Of a DNA stretch of 64,000 nucleotides, positions 39,017 to 52,746 are shown in pieces (position 1 is the first letter of the stretch; each line of letters opens with the position of its first letter). Below the pieces are notes generated by a model. It was not told the DNA's origin, made no database searches, and saw only the letters and a program-made list of their open reading frames with translations. The stretch is from Ailurus styani. Lineage: Eukaryota > Chordata > Mammalia > Carnivora > Ailuridae. The stretch spans positions 1,935,525-1,999,524 of the forward strand of contig LNAC01000346.1 of NCBI GenBank assembly GCA_002007465.1. Reading direction: 5' to 3'. The translations under genes were made by a program, and so were the position numbers.

Positions 39017-39196
39017 GGGGCACTTGGGTGGCACAGTTGGTTAAGCGTCCGACTCTTGTTCCAACTCAGGTCCTGATCTCAGGGTTGTGAGACTGAGCCC
39101 TGTGTCAGGCCCCACACTCACCGTGGGGTCTGCTTAAGTCACTCTCTCTCCCTCTGCCCTCCACCCCCCACTCAAATAAATAAATAAATCTTTAAA
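39017..39196 (+). mobile_element. CAN-SINE, older subfamily
   Basis: Begins 'GGGCACTTGGGTGGCACAG', then 'GTTGGTTAAGCGTCCGACTC', a version older than the 'GGGTTAAAGCCTCTGC' copies. It ends in 'CAAATAAATAAATAAATC' plus A. The target duplication 'AAATAGATA(G/T)TTACA' is seen at 39002-39016 and 39197-39211. It lies antisense to SEMA3D. Confidence 0.93.
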
Positions 39197-41269
39197 AAAT
39201 AGATATTTACATAAGATGTTTATATAATATGACATTTTTCATAGCAAACTAGTAATTAAATCAATAGTAATTAAATTGTAATACACAATTTTGCCTCAGG
39301 AGTTCAGAAAAGTACTAACATGGTGATTTTGATGAGAAATTAGCAATGTACGGTTTTTTATCAAAAGCCATAAAGAATTAAAGTCTTTCACTCAATTATT
39401 TTACCTCAAAAGATTTATCCTAAGAAAGCATTTAGGAAAGCAGAGGAAGTTGACAACTTTTTTTTAAGAGGACACGTATTATTTATGTAACATGGAATAA
39501 TCATGGGTGACATCAGGGTAGGGGGTGTAAGGGACAGGAAAAATATGGTATTATAATCGAATGTTAAGGAAAATGCTCACACTGTAATGGTTAGTGGAAG
39601 AAAAGCTGGAATAGACATCATTAGATGCCTCATATAATCCTTTATGTGTCACTATATTTTCAAAACCACTTATATTGCTTTTACAATAGAAAGAACAGCA
39701 ATAAAACAAGGACCTACAAAGAGAAAAATACAAATATTTGAAGCTATTTTTAAAGTGCTTTTTAAAAGCCACACACACACACACAAATACTACCACAAAT
39801 GGCTTAAGGTATTACCTCTACTAGGCATTCAGATCCCAAAAGTTCAACAGAAGCTCAGGGACTGCCGATTAACTCGCTACTTACAGCAAAAACACCATCA
39901 ATTTCAAGAACAGCTTTATAAGGAAGTCAACAGGTAAGTGACTCATGACCTCCCCAGTAGCACCCAACTGTGAAACAGCTCAGTAAGGAAACGTTCTCCT
40001 CCTGGCAGAGAATAAGCTGGTGACAGCCTCTGTGCCACGAGAGATTCTAGTCCCTCCCACAGGCTTTTTTTCAGTGGGGGAAAGATTCCAAACTGTGACC
40101 TTCTTAGTAAGGAGCAGAAGGGAGTCTGCTGGGAAAAGCACTTCACGTCTAGTCTGGATCTTGCCCCTTTCCTCAGCTCAGGAAGCAAGATCGCATATCC
40201 TGGACAATGTGTAACTACCTACTTACAAATGTAAATGAAAATACCAGTTGCAATATTACAGCTAAGATACTTTGAAGTAAAATACACTATTTCTGCTCCA
40301 TTAAGATTCATGGAGCATGGTACCATGATGACTATGTGATACACTCTTAAAACTGTATTGCCTTTTCAGGAAGATAAAAGACGTGAGTGCAAACATGAAT
40401 AGGCAAATGTATACATCTGTAACTAAGAGATTACCCCAAGCAGAGTAACATATTTTTTAAAAGTCAGATTAAATTTGCCATGGAAGAAATAGAATTATTA
40501 AGGAATTATATTTAACTGATGAGAGAGGATCAAAACTTACTGACTATAAAATAAAAATACTAGTTCGGGACATTTAAAAGTAAAATATTGCACTGTAACT
40601 AAAAATCTGCATGTTAAAAACATTCAGAAAACATTCCTCCAATATTTCTTTGATAAAAAGTTAATGCTTTATGTTTCAAAGTTACATAATCACTTCCAGG
40701 TCAGATAATACTTTAATATATATTGGGAAAATGGGGGCCTTAAAATAAATATTTAGTATAAATATGGATATGCTGTAATCTTAGAATTTATGGATGTCAG
40801 TAATGATGAAGAATCAAGTTTCATTGGAGAAATCTGACAGAACAAACATTGGAGTATTCCCTTGGTGTTAACTATGTAAAGAGTCAACATTTTAGTTTAA
40901 AAAATTGTTCTCAAAGATTTCAGATGAAGAGAAAGTTCTCACCACCTTAATGTAATGGTGGAACACATCTTTACATCAATTTCTTATGATAAAATTTGGT
41001 CCTTCTACTGCAAGTCTTCTCAATCTCAGCATGACTGAGATTTGGGACAACAGAATTCTTTATTGTGAGGGATTGTGAACTGAAGAATGTTAAACCTCAT
41101 CCCTGACTTCTATTCACAAGATGCCAAGAGCACCCTCCACCCAACCCCCCAGCTGTGACAAACCAAGAATGTCTCTAGATATTGCCAGATGTGGACAGTT
41201 TAGCAGCAAAATCGCCTGCAGATAAAAACCACTATGTTATACTAATGTCTGACTGATTACATATATTAT

Positions 41270-41471
41270 ATTATTTTATTTTTTTAATGGTTTTATTTAT
41301 TTATTCAAGAGGAGAGAGAGAGAAAGCGAGCATGAGCAGAGTGGGGGGAGCAGAGAGAGAGGGAGAAGCAGACGCCCTGCTGAACAGGAAGCCCGATGCG
41401 CTTCCAGGACCCCAAGATCATGACCTGAACGGAAGGCAGATGCTTAACTGGCTGAGCCACCCAGGCGCCCC
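41270..41471 (-). mobile_element. CAN-SINE, older copy
   Basis: Reverse-complement SINE: T-rich tail, 'GGTTTTATTTATTTATTC', GA-rich middle, 'CAAGATCATGACCTGA', then 'CTGAGCCACCCAGGCGCCCC'. Same orientation as SEMA3D. Target duplication unclear. Confidence 0.9.
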
Positions 41472-42450
41472 TTAAATGTTTTCAACTTATCAAGGAGGCT
41501 GTATTTTAGAGCATTTGGTCTGCCTATTGATATGACAGAGAAACTGAGTGTTAGAGAACTCACAACCTGCTTATAAATCCTCAGCAGTCAACTGAACATG
41601 TGATCAGTGCTAGTTCATACTTCACACATCTTCTGATAGGGAGTTTCTGCAATTGCATACACGTATTTTACACTTGTGAATAATCCTCTGCTTTGAAATT
41701 CACATTCTCATCTGTATTTTCTCATTTTATTTTCATAGTAACTTTTGTATTTATTTTGTTCACATTAGAAAATTCTGGCCTATATGGGCTCAGTGATATT
41801 ACCAAAGACAGAGGACCAGGATTCAATCAAACACCTAATTCTGAATCCCAAGTTCATTCGATTACTTGCTACAATGTCCTCAGTTTAATATCGGGACTAT
41901 TAGAACTCTATAATGAATGTCATTGGTTTCTCTTAGGCACTGAAAGAGAAAAATAGAAACCCTGCCAATTACCCTTTGTTTCATGGCACTCTAACAAGAA
42001 TATAGGATTTCTCAGGCTAACCGAAATCGTCTCATTAAGTTCAGTAACATACATAACCTGTCTATCTCACAAAATTTTTGTGATTGTTTCAACTCCTATG
42101 TATGTCCTAGAAAGACTGAAACAGAAAAAGGCAAAAGATGAAGGGAACATCCATGTTACTTTTCCCTCTGTTGATTTTTATAAGAGTGAAAAGGTACATG
42201 TCCAGCTAGTTATCCAACTTGTTCATATAATAAAGATAGATCTTTCTATTGTTATACATACTCAACCTATTTTATTTTATGATATAAGTTAAACACAATA
42301 TGAGTTAGAATTTAGTCCTTATCCTACTGTGAGGGAAAATACTGTGCTCTTATTTTTGATCAGGGAATTGTTCTAAAATATAGATAATCTATGAGAACAA
42401 AAATTTGAAAAAAATTATGTAAACTTCTTATAAAAATTCAATCTGCTTTT

Positions 42451-42633
42451 TTTTTTTAAAGATTTTATTTATTTATTTGACAGAGAAAGACACAGCGAGA
42501 GAGGGAACACAAGCAGGGCGGAGTGGGAGAAGGAGAAGCAGGCTTCCCGCAGAGCAGGAAGCCCGATGCAGGGCTCGATCCCAGGACCTGAGCTGAAGGC
42601 AGACGCTTAACAACTGAGGCACCCAGGCGCCCC
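42451..42633 (-). mobile_element. CAN-SINE 240 nt downstream of a SEMA3D splice donor
   Basis: Poly-T, 'AAAGATTTTATTTATTTATT', GA-rich middle, 'GGGCTCGATCCCAGGACC' and 'CACCCAGGCGCCCC'. Perfect 13-bp duplications 'TCAATCTGCTTTT' at 42438-42450 and 42634-42646. It lies in the sense orientation in the intron that begins at the donor 42869-42868, far enough from it to be unremarkable. Confidence 0.95.
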
Positions 42634-42824
42634 TCAATCTGCTTTTAAATGTACTTTATTAATGTATCTGTATTAAGTTGTCCTATTCTTACCTCAAATT
42701 CATTGTTAAATTTCATGTTAGTGAGTATACATTGTTATTTTCCTTTTTATCAAATAGCGATGAGAGCACTGTATGGCACTAAACATTGAACATCTCTCAC
42801 AAACAATACTTGATTTAACTTTTA

Positions 42825-43052
<228 letters not shown>

Positions 43053-44565
43053 TTAAAAGCAATGGGAAAATAGACTGATTCAGAACAGATGCTACAGGGG
43101 AAAGATTCATATACATTATTAAAGAGAAAGGAAATTCATAATATAATGTTGTTACTGAAGGTGTCAAATATTATCTAAAAGACTGACTTTTAAAACTCTA
43201 TCTCTGCACTGTAATTCTCACCTTTCATGAATATATTAACTATTTGCAACTGTTTTTTTCAAATAAGAATTCGTAAGACCCATCCCTAAACACTGAATCT
43301 ATTTCTCTGAGCTGAACTGAATAAAACTTTAGTGTCTTTTAATGCTTCACATGTTTTAATTTCTAATAAAATATAACCAATTTTGTGGACAGAGAAGAGG
43401 AATTTACTTTATCCTTTAAGAGAAATTCTATCATGAATTGATCCACAGAGCTTACCATATAACATTATGACATTTTAATGTCAAAAAAGTAAGTACAATG
43501 GTCTATACTTGATAAAATTCTATAACGATAATATTGAGCTAGATGCTCTAATACTCTGAATGTGGACCTTATCTGTATTATCTAGCAAAAAACAGTTTTC
43601 TTTTATTCAAAGAGGGATACTTAAGCCCAACATGCATTTGCTATAAGACAGTTAATGGGATGCTAGAGGAACAGTGTCTCAGACACCTTATTCTCGTATA
43701 TCAACTGCACCATCTGAAATACATTCCATCCAGAGTAGCCAAAGGCTGTGTCCCATGTGTGATCTAAGATCTGTAGCTCAAATTTGATCAAATAAAAAAT
43801 GATGGCTATTCAGCCTGGCCCAAACATGCACTTTTTCATCATATATTCAGATGTCTCAATTCTGCAGATGGGCCTACTTAGCATTTTAGGCATAAACGAA
43901 GAGTAAGGCTTAAGGGACCTCTGTGAATCCTAAATGTAAGCAGACAAGATTATCAGCAAATGGCCTGAATGCACATTTATCCAATAGTTAGACTTTCCTT
44001 TGAAGAAACTTCTTTTGAACTTGTTTGTGTTTTACCAGCACTGATTAAGTCAGGCGTGCTGACACCATTTTGAATTAACCTCATCTAACCTTCAAAATGT
44101 GTGGATTCCATTTGAAACTTGTAAGATATCCACTATCCCTGCCAATTCAACAGATTATATCTATGATTTTCACAGTTAATAAATTCCTAATGCACAGAAA
44201 GATCGCAGTGCCAATCACGGAAGAGAAAGATACACATTATTTCATAGCAACAGATGCCATTCTCCTGAGAAAAAAGGCTCATGAACAAAGCAGGGAACTT
44301 GCAGACTGATTGTTAGGGGATGTAAAAGGGCTGGAGAGAAACTCGATTAGACTAATTTAACCAAAGAACCGGCCAAGTTAGTAAAAGATAAATGAGTGAA
44401 ATCAATGAGGGAAGTGAAAGAGCTGATTGTATGGAATCCTTTTTCAAATCAGTAAAAACAGTAACCCTTTGACACAAAGTCCTCACTGTCAGTTTGACAG
44501 GCAGTGAATTATTGTTGTTACCAATAATCTTTGTTTCACTTCTGAGTTTCATATTTCCCATTTTT

Positions 44566-46480
44566 AACAATCTCATTTACAATTGCATCAAAAAGAATGA
44601 ATATCTAAGAATAAACTTAACTAAGGAGGTGAAACACCTGCGTACTAAGAACCATAAGGCATTCATGAAAGAAACTAAGTAAGGCACAAGTAAATGAAAA
44701 GGTATTTCACGGTCACGGATTAAAAGAATTAATATTGTCAAATGTCCATACTACTCAAAGCAATCTACAGATTCAATGCAATCGTGATCAAAATTCTGAT
44801 GACATTTTTCACAGAAGAATAAACAATCCTAAAATTTGTATGGAACCATAAAAGACTCCACATAGCCAAAGCAATCTTTGACAAAGAAGAACAAAGCTGG
44901 AGGCATCACACTGCCTGATTTCAAACCATATTATAAAACTATAGTAATTAAAACAGTATGGTGTTGGCATAAAAAGAGACACAGATCAATAGAATATAAT
45001 AGAGAATCCAGGAATCAACCTACACGTAGATAGTCAATTATTTCACGACAAAGGAGTCAGGAATATACAATAGGGAAAGGACAGTCTCTTCCACAAATGG
45101 TGTTGGGAAAACTGGACAGCCACATGCAGAAAAATGAAACTGGATCATTTCCTTACACCACACACAAAAATAGACTCAAAATGGATTTTAGTCTTAAATG
45201 TAAGACTTGAAATCATAAAACTCCCAGAAGAAAACATAGGCAGTAATTTCCTTGACATCAGTCTGAGTGATGATTTTTTTAATTTGATGCCAGAATACAA
45301 ACAACACAAACAAAAATAAAACATAGGACTACATCAAACTAAAAAGCTTTTGCACAGCAAAGAAAGCCATCAACAAAATGAAATGTCAATCTACTAAGTG
45401 GGAGGAAATATTTACAAATCATATATCTGATAAGGGCTTAATATCAAAATTATATAAACTATTCATACAACTCCATAGCAAAACTCCCCAAGTAATCCAA
45501 CTAACAAATGAGCAGGGGAACTGAATAAACATTTTTCCAAAGAAAACATAACAGACGGCCCATAGGTACACATCACTCGTCATCAGGGAAATGCAAGTCA
45601 AAACCACAGTGAGGTATCACCTCATATCTGTCAGACCAGCTATTGTCTAAAGGATAAGAAATAAGAAGTGTTGGTGAGGATGTGGAGAAAAGGAAACACT
45701 TGTGCACTGTTGGTGGGAATGTAAATTAGTGCACCCACTATAGAAAACAATTTAGAAGTTCCTCAAAAAATTATAAATGTAACTAACATATGATCTAGCA
45801 ATTCCATTTCTAGGTATTTACTGGAAAAAAAATAAAAACACTAACTCGAAAAGATATATCACCTCATGTTCACTGCAGCATTATTTACAGTAGCCAAGAT
45901 ATGAAAACAACAGTAGGTGCCATCAAGGATGAATCGATAAAAATATGGTATATAGCTACACAATAGAATATTTTTCAGTCATAAAAGAAGAAAATCTTGC
46001 CATTTGTGACAACAGGGATGGGTCTTGAGGACATTAGGCTAAGTGAAGTAAGTCAGAGAGAGAAAAGTACCACATGATCTCACTTACATGCAGAATCAAA
46101 AAAACCTAAAAAACAAAAAACAAAAAACTGAGCTTATAAATACAGAGAACAGATTGGTGGATGCCCAGAGTGGGAAGTGGAAGGTGGGTAAAATGGGTGA
46201 AGGTGGTCAAAAGGCACAAACTTCCAGTTATAAATAAGCCCCAGAGGTGTAATATATAGCATGATGACTGTAGTTAATTACAAAGTATTGCATATTTGAA
46301 AGTTGTCAAGAGAGTACCTCTTAAAGGTTCTCATCACAAGAAAACAATTCTTTTTGCAACTATGTGTGGTGATGGATACTAACTAAGCCTATGGTGACTG
46401 TCTCATAATGTACACAAATACCCAATTGTTATTGTTATGTACTTGAAATGGATATGTCATATGTCAATTATAACTTAACA
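44566..46480 (+). mobile_element. Old L1 3' part (ORF2 C-terminal relic plus 3' UTR)
   Basis: Starts inside ORF2 ('ATTTACAATTGCATCAAAAA') and carries well-known L1 text ('CAATCTACAGATTCAATGCA', 'AGCTGGAGGCATCACACTGC', 'GGTGTTGGGAAAACTGGACA'), running to a 3' UTR ending near 'GTCAATTATAACTTAAC' plus A. The reverse-transcriptase reading frame is broken by multiple stops and shifts. 5'-truncated and dead. Antisense to SEMA3D. Confidence 0.92.
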
Positions 46481-46959
46481 AAAAAAATCCTTAAGATTGC
46501 AAATACTTTAGTTTGTAAATACCCTCATAACTTCTACTTTAATTCCCACGGTTGATTCTCTGTTTCTGGCTTCTCCTATACAGGTGTCCATTCTATCTTT
46601 TTAAAAATGATTTGTCTTAGAAATATAAAATAACTCCTTATCACCTGCAGGGTAAACATAAATTCACAAACTTAACCCAACGTATGTGAGGTCTTTCTGA
46701 TTTGAATTATTGGTGCCTATAAATTCACCTGATTTAAAATTTGTCTTTTCCTTCATAGTGCAGCTCGAATGCCATCCAGCTAAGTGTCCTTCCCTTTATC
46801 CATGCACTACACATTCTCGTGTGCCTACAACACAGCATATGTTCCAGTGACAGAGACAAAGTCACCAAGTGAATGAAATAGATAGAGAATACAGCATTTA
46901 GTTGTGTTGTGCCCTACAAGTAAGAATAAAGCAGATCAGAGTAGGAGGTAAATGGGGAG

Positions 46960-47960
46960 AAAGGTATTTCACATAGGATGGTCAGAAGAGTTGTCTCTGA
47001 GAAATTAACATTTTAAACATAAAATTAAATGGTGTGAAGATGGAGCTATGTGGACACTTGCAGGGAAAGGGTTCTTTAGGTACAGAGGAAACAAATTCAA
47101 ATCGAACTGCAACAGGAACGAGCCTGGGGCTTTTGAAAAAGAGAAAGCCAGTGAGTGAATCATGTAATAGTGACCAAGAGAGAGGCTCAGAGCACGTACC
47201 AGGAGCTAGATCAAGCAGAGTCTGGAGGTCATGGTAAAGGCTGTGGATTTTTTTTTTTAATTGTTCTCAGAAGCTAGTGAAAAATTCTGAGTAAGGAAAT
47301 GATGTGATCTAGCTGACGTTTTTGAAAAGGTCATTCAGGCTACCAAGTAGGACAGAGATTGACCTGGAAGCAGGAGAACCAAATAAACAGGTCTGGGAGT
47401 GGTGTGGTGGGGAGTTGGGTTAAGTGCCCATGTATGGAGGGGATAGGAAGTAGGAGCAGTTGCCGCCACAGAGTTGTAAGGATTTATTGAGAGGTTGGTA
47501 CTAGGACGTGAAAGGAAGAGAAAAAAAAAAGACGCCTAGCTACTTTTTTCCCTAAGCAGTTGGGTGAATGGTGGCGCTATTTATTAATATGGGAAGGCCC
47601 GCAGAACAATGAAGTTTAGGAAAAGACAACACAAACTCTTCTCAGAAATAATTTGGGATGCTTATTAGGCATTTAGGAGGAGCTCTTGGCTGGGCATACA
47701 AGTCATATAAGTCTGGCACACAGGAGAGGGTTTAGAACTGGACTCCGAATCTGGGAGCCAATTGCCTCTGATCCTATTGAATTGATGGCGTTAGGCAGCG
47801 AAGAGGCAGAGATTTTCTGTTTAGACAGTGGGATGGAAAGGACAGGTGAAGAACACTCAGAAGGAGCCCATAAACTAAGAGCAAAACCAGAAGGATGTGG
47901 GGCCATGAAGGCCAAGGTGCTGGGACACTATCTCTTTGAAAACAAAAAGCCCTGATGTGT
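46960..47960. repeat. Ancient long interspersed repeat block, family uncertain
   Basis: The text sequence 'GGTCATGGTAAAGGCTGTGG', 'GAAATGATGTGATCTAGC', 'GGTCATTCAGGCTACCAAG', 'GTTGGGTGAATGGTGGCG' and 'GGGATGCTTATTAGGCATTT' follows in order a long mammalian repeat consensus that I recognise but cannot name with certainty. The 89-codon plus-strand frame at 47686-47955 lies in it and is not a gene. Confidence 0.6.
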
Positions 47961-48581
47961 AGTGCTTGCTCATTTTCCTGGTGTAAAAACTCCTACTACA
48001 GCTGAAATCAAGCCACCAATGGTTTAAAACTAGCTCACAAAATTCCTAAATAATAAGCAATCAGCTGTCGTGGGATCAGAGAACTAGTTCTAGCACGTCC
48101 CTGCGTGGAGGTCAAACGAGGACTGTGTGTCAAGGAGGAGGGCGTGACACATGAAGTAAAAGCGAGAACGGAAAATTGGCCATTGGATCCGGCAAGGTGG
48201 AAACAGCCGGAGACCTTGACAAAAAATGGACTGGGAGCAGTGACGATGATGATGAGCAAGGGTGGGTGTGGTGGGTGGTAGCAGGACCAGGATATGACGA
48301 GTCACTTGTCTCCACCCTCCGCAGGAACAATTTTGTGTCACTTTCTTTATAGCACTTATCACTCTCTGACGGAAAATATATTTTACTTGTTTTGAAGTTT
48401 ACCGCCTGCTCCCTCCCCTAACACAAAGTGAACAGAAGTTCCACAGATGCGAGGGTTGTTTTCTTTTTTATTCACCGGTGTATCCTCAATACATGTAACG
48501 GTTCCTGATAAATCTCATGTGTGCGAATGAGAAACCGTATCAGAGCCCATGGTAACGACTGCGGAATAAAACACTGGACAA

Positions 48582-48803
48582 GGCGCCTGGGTGGCTCAGT
48601 GGGTTGAGCCTCTGCTTTCGGCTCAGGTCATGATCTCAGCGTCCTGGGATCAAGGCCTGCATCGGGCTCCCTGCTCAGCAGGGAGCCTGCTTCCTCCTCT
48701 CTCTCTGCCTGCCTCTCTGCCTACTTGTGATCTCTCTCTCCGTGTCAAATAAATAAATAAAATCTTAAAAAAAAATAAAATAAAAAATAAAAAATAAAAA
48801 ATT
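48582..48803 (+). mobile_element. Young CAN-SINE with AT-punctuated A-tail
   Basis: 'GGCGCCTGGGTGGCTCAGTG' through 'CTGCCTACTTGTGATCTCTC' to 'AAATAAATAAATAAAATC' and a tail of oligo-A interspersed with T. Target duplication 'AAACACTGGACAAG' at 48569-48582 and 48804-48817. Antisense to SEMA3D. Confidence 0.96.
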
Positions 48804-49020
48804 AAACACTGGACAAGACAGGGAGTTACCCACACGTTAGAACGGGGAGTTGAACAGATGATGTTGGACTGGAGCTTATTTTCCAGAAGAATGAAATTAT
48901 GAGTGATAAATAATTGTTTTGTTTTTAAACTACAAAACTTCCAGGCCACCAGTGAGAGACCGCGAAGTTTGTTCGGTGCTGGGGTGGTCACTGACAAGGT
49001 GATGAAGGCAGTTTCCTTCC

Positions 49021-49096
49021 TCCAGTTGTGTGTGCCCGTGTGTAGGTGCACATATGTGTGCGTGCATGTGTGCGTGTGTGTGCGTGTGCATGCACA
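49021..49096 (+). repeat. TG-rich (GTGTGC-type) imperfect microsatellite
   Basis: About 75 bases of alternating purine-pyrimidine TG/CG/CA units. It explains the Cys/Val-rich plus frame and the His/Thr-rich minus frames here. Confidence 0.85.
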
Positions 49097-49848
49097 GGGA
49101 AGCACATACACTTTCTATCTGAAGGTAGAGCTTGACAGTGGAAAGCAACCAAAGCTTTGGAATATATACTCTTGTAGTTTTTTTCTCTGTTGTCAGACTC
49201 GACAGAAGCCTCTCTTTTCTCCATTTGGTCCCGTTTGTATTCAGTCTTCCAAGATCTTCCATGAATTTTTCTCTGCACAATACAGCCTCTGGTGATCACT
49301 CTCTTTGTTAAACTCCCATTTCACTAATTGTGCTTTATGACATCTCCCCAAAGAATCTTCAGCTCTTGAAGGAGTTTCTTTGTCCCAAAGCGTACCCAGG
49401 ACAATTACATGCACATGGAAGTCACTTAATAAACATTTACTGATTGAATGAAACCATGAGTTAATACACGAATTCAAATAATGCATAGGCTAACTTTCTA
49501 ACAAGTGCCTACACTCTCATCAAACTTTTCTGGGAGGGTCTCTGAGTTTACCCTAAATGTCCATATGTTTTGGACTATATCCTGTTTTATCTTTATTAGC
49601 AGTTTTTAAACTTTACAAGAATGGATAAGGCAGTAAAAAGTACAAAAAAAAAGGATAGGAATTTTAAAAGACATATGAAACAAATAATGATATAACAAAG
49701 GATTATTCACTTAGACGTGTAGACAGGGGGTTGATTTATAAAATCTCCTGTTGCTTTTCCAGAACATGCACATTATATAAAATAAGAGCTTCCTATATAA
49801 TAGATATTTTAAGTCATATGATAAAAAGACACACAAAGACTAGGCTCA

Positions 49849-49968
<120 letters not shown>

Positions 49969-50178
49969 TTAAATGGTTTAGAACATCAAGCCTGAGAGCC
50001 GGTAATACATAGAGTCGGCATCTAACACTAATAACAGTGGCAGAAGCAGAACTATGCTTGTCTTACTGCTCAACTTAAGTATAGGCCAATATTCCATCAT
50101 TCTTACGGTAATTCAAATACTACTAACAATAGAGTCCTAATAGCGTGAATCCTGTTTTGGAAATAAGTTGCCTAGACC

Positions 50179-50249
50179 TTTATTTCATTCATTCATTCAT
50201 TCATTCATTCATTTATTCATTCATTCATGCATGCATGCATGCATGCATT
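50179..50249 (+). repeat. Compound (CATT)n / (CATG)n tetranucleotide microsatellite
   Basis: About 12 imperfect CATT/TTCA units followed by five CATG units. It sits at the A-tail end of the adjacent minus-strand L1 and probably grew from that tail. Confidence 0.9.
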
Positions 50250-50264
50250 TATTCATCTATCTAT

Positions 50265-50375
50265 TTATTTGTTTATTATTATGTTCAGTTAGCCAATGTA
50301 TAGTACATCATTAGTTTTTGATGTAGTGGTCAATGATTCATTAGTTGTGTATAACACTAAGTGCTCCTCTGACTT
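50265..50375 (-). mobile_element. Short L1 3' end (carnivore type)
   Basis: Reverse complement of the L1 3' terminus: 'TATTATGTTCAGTTAGCCAA', 'GTACATCATTAGTTTTTGAT', 'AATGATTCATTAGTTGTGTA' and 'TAACACTAAGTGCTCC'. Only about 110 bp survives or was inserted. Same orientation as SEMA3D. Confidence 0.85.
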
Positions 50376-52344
50376 TTGACAAATTATTCAGTAGAACAGG
50401 TTGACTATAAATATAATCCAGGTTTCAGATACATCCAACAGGGGCAACTCTCCCTATTCTCTTTTTTTCGATCAGTCAATGGGAAAGTAATAAGATATAA
50501 GAGCTTTAGTCAGTGGGTAGGAAAGTAAACACAAAGACACAACTCTTTCCCATATGAAGATTCACTGTTACATAGATTTGATTAAGCAACAAGTTAAATA
50601 TTATCTGCAAACAGGAGTACAAGTTTGAAATGCCAGGAACGGCCCGAAGTCACATCTATCTGCTGAGAGCTTGTTCACATTATTTTTTGGAGAGTACAGA
50701 TAATGTGATAAAATAAATAGTGGTGCTGTGCATTATTGTCACATACATTCCTTAAAACAGTAGCTATTACATAAAAAAAGAAAAAGCGGATACATCAATG
50801 TTAAAGAAGCCTTAAGGTCTTACAATATATTTTCATTTGCTTTGGTTATTTTATGTGGGCACTTCAGCAACTGTAAAAGTCACAGTAAACTGCAATATCT
50901 AGGGTGTTCCTTCAGGGCAGTGCTGACCAGGTGATAACCCCATACGAGATTCATCTATCATTTACATTTTTGGCTCACGTGCATGTTATGTTAAGGTAAG
51001 AGAAAATATCACAGCGGCATGTCTGAAAGATCAGAGATACAGTCTTGGGAAATATAAGAAGAAAAATTATGATGGCATAAGGTACATAAGGTCAAGAATG
51101 TTTTTAAATCTCGGCTTCTTAAGAAACAGGGACAATTCATCAAACTGAAGGTTCATTACCAACTAATGAGCACTCTTGTTTTTTAGCTTCTAGAAAAGAA
51201 AAGTATTCCCCAAGGACTCACTATCATAAGTATATTTTTAGCCAAAAACTATAATAAAATGTTGGGGGTTTTTACTTTCAACTTGTAATAATAGTATCTC
51301 TCCATACACATCTAATGTGAAAATTTCAGGGAATATAAAATATCCCCTAATTTTAAGCAGCACCTGCTGTTGTACTCTACATTTGATCTGTGATTCCTGG
51401 AATTTGAAATTTGACTGATTTGTCAAACAAGAAACAAGTGTGTATGCACTAATGGGACTAACTTATGCTCACCTGTTATCATCGTGTTTTGTCAAAACAG
51501 GCCAAAAGATAAAAAAAAACACCATATACAATTTGCTGACAGTTTATGTTGAGGAGAAATACACTTTGAACAATACTATAGGAAAAAATGTTACTAGAGT
51601 GTACATTTTAAAAATTATTATCATAATATATTTAGCCAGCATCAGTCATATTGATGGAGTTCAGGTTCTTTCCAATTATTTTGCTGTTGAAAACAGTGCT
51701 GAAACCAGATCAGTGCTTGAATGACTTTATGGTGCTTTTGCCCATGTGTGTCTAGAAGAAATTTCTAGCTGGGTATTGTTGGCTCAAAATAGCAGGATTT
51801 TTAAGAGCACATAAAGCAATGAACAGCAAACAGCAGGGCAACATTTTGACGTTTAAGTATTTCTGAGTGGCAGAAGCTGACCAAGTTAAAATTACTGTAG
51901 TAAAAATAAAATTGTAGCAAGTCACTGAGATGTGCTGTGGGCTGTGTATAATCCACATTCTTACAAACACATATACTTATACATTATTTCCAAAACAATA
52001 AGGCTAAGTATATACATATTTAAAAATAAGGGAAGAAGGGAGGAATGTAAGCAAGGACAAAGCAGTTGAGGAAAACAAACTTGTAATGGTATTTAACATA
52101 AAGGAGGGAAAAGAATATAAACAATCTATCCGAACTTTTAAAGTTCCCCGTTTTGGAACTTGAGAACACTCTATTTAATCCTCCTTCAACATTGAGTTTT
52201 ATGCACAAGTGTAAAACAACACTGAATTGTAATATTCTTACCGCAGACCACGTTTGCTATCTATTTTCTCTTTAAACCGTAAGACAAGAGATTCGTGTGA
52301 GATATTCACTGTGTAGAAAAGAAGGCTATCCCTACACTCGATGT

Positions 52345-52359
52345 GCCTCTTACCTTTTT
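52345..52359 (-). other. SEMA3D: Duplicated (distal) copy of the SEMA3D 5' splice site
   Basis: 'GCCTCTTACCTTTTT', the SINE target duplication, reads on the minus strand as 'AAAAAG|GTAAGAGGC', identical from -6 to +9 to the donor of the PSI exon at 52580-52594. It lies at the far side of the SINE, with the hypothetical donor GT at 52353-52352. If used it would extend the exon by 235 nt. Confidence 0.9.
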
Positions 52360-52579
52360 TATTTTTTATTTTATTTTTTTTTAAAGATTTTTTTTATTTA
52401 TTCATTTGACACAGAGAGAGAGATTACAAGTAAGCAGAGAGGCAGGCAGAGAGAGGAGAGAGGAGGAAGCAGGCTCCCTGCTGAGCAGAGAGCCCGATGT
52501 GGGCCTCGATCCCAGGACCCTGGGATCATGACCTGAGCCGAAGGCAGCGGCTTTAACCCACTGAGCCACCCAGGCGCCC
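52360..52579 (-). mobile_element. Young CAN-SINE inserted at a SEMA3D splice donor
   Basis: Reverse complement of a full-length copy: T-rich tail, 'AAAGATTTTTTTTATTTATT', 'ACAAGTAAGCAGAGAGGC', 'CCTCGATCCCAGGACCCTGG', 'GCCACCCAGGCGCCC'. Perfect 15-bp duplications 'GCCTCTTACCTTTTT' at 52345-52359 and 52580-52594 define it. The right duplication overlaps the last six bases of the PSI exon and its donor, so the intron on the minus strand begins GTAAGAGGC and then runs directly into the SINE. Confidence 0.97.
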
Positions 52580-52587
52580 GCCTCTTA

Positions 52588-52746
<159 letters not shown>

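Noticed and set aside
45134..45319. 61-codon frame inside the 44.6-46.5 kb L1
   Set aside because: It is an L1 ORF2 fragment in a broken element with multiple stops around it.
47034..47955. Possible exons in a G+C-richer stretch
   Set aside because: The text follows an ancient interspersed repeat consensus on the plus strand and contains stops in all frames between the short open pieces.
48650..49299. Several overlapping 100-150 codon frames on both strands
   Set aside because: They arise from a CAN-SINE and a TG/CA-rich microsatellite; the composition is repetitive Cys/Val or His/Thr.
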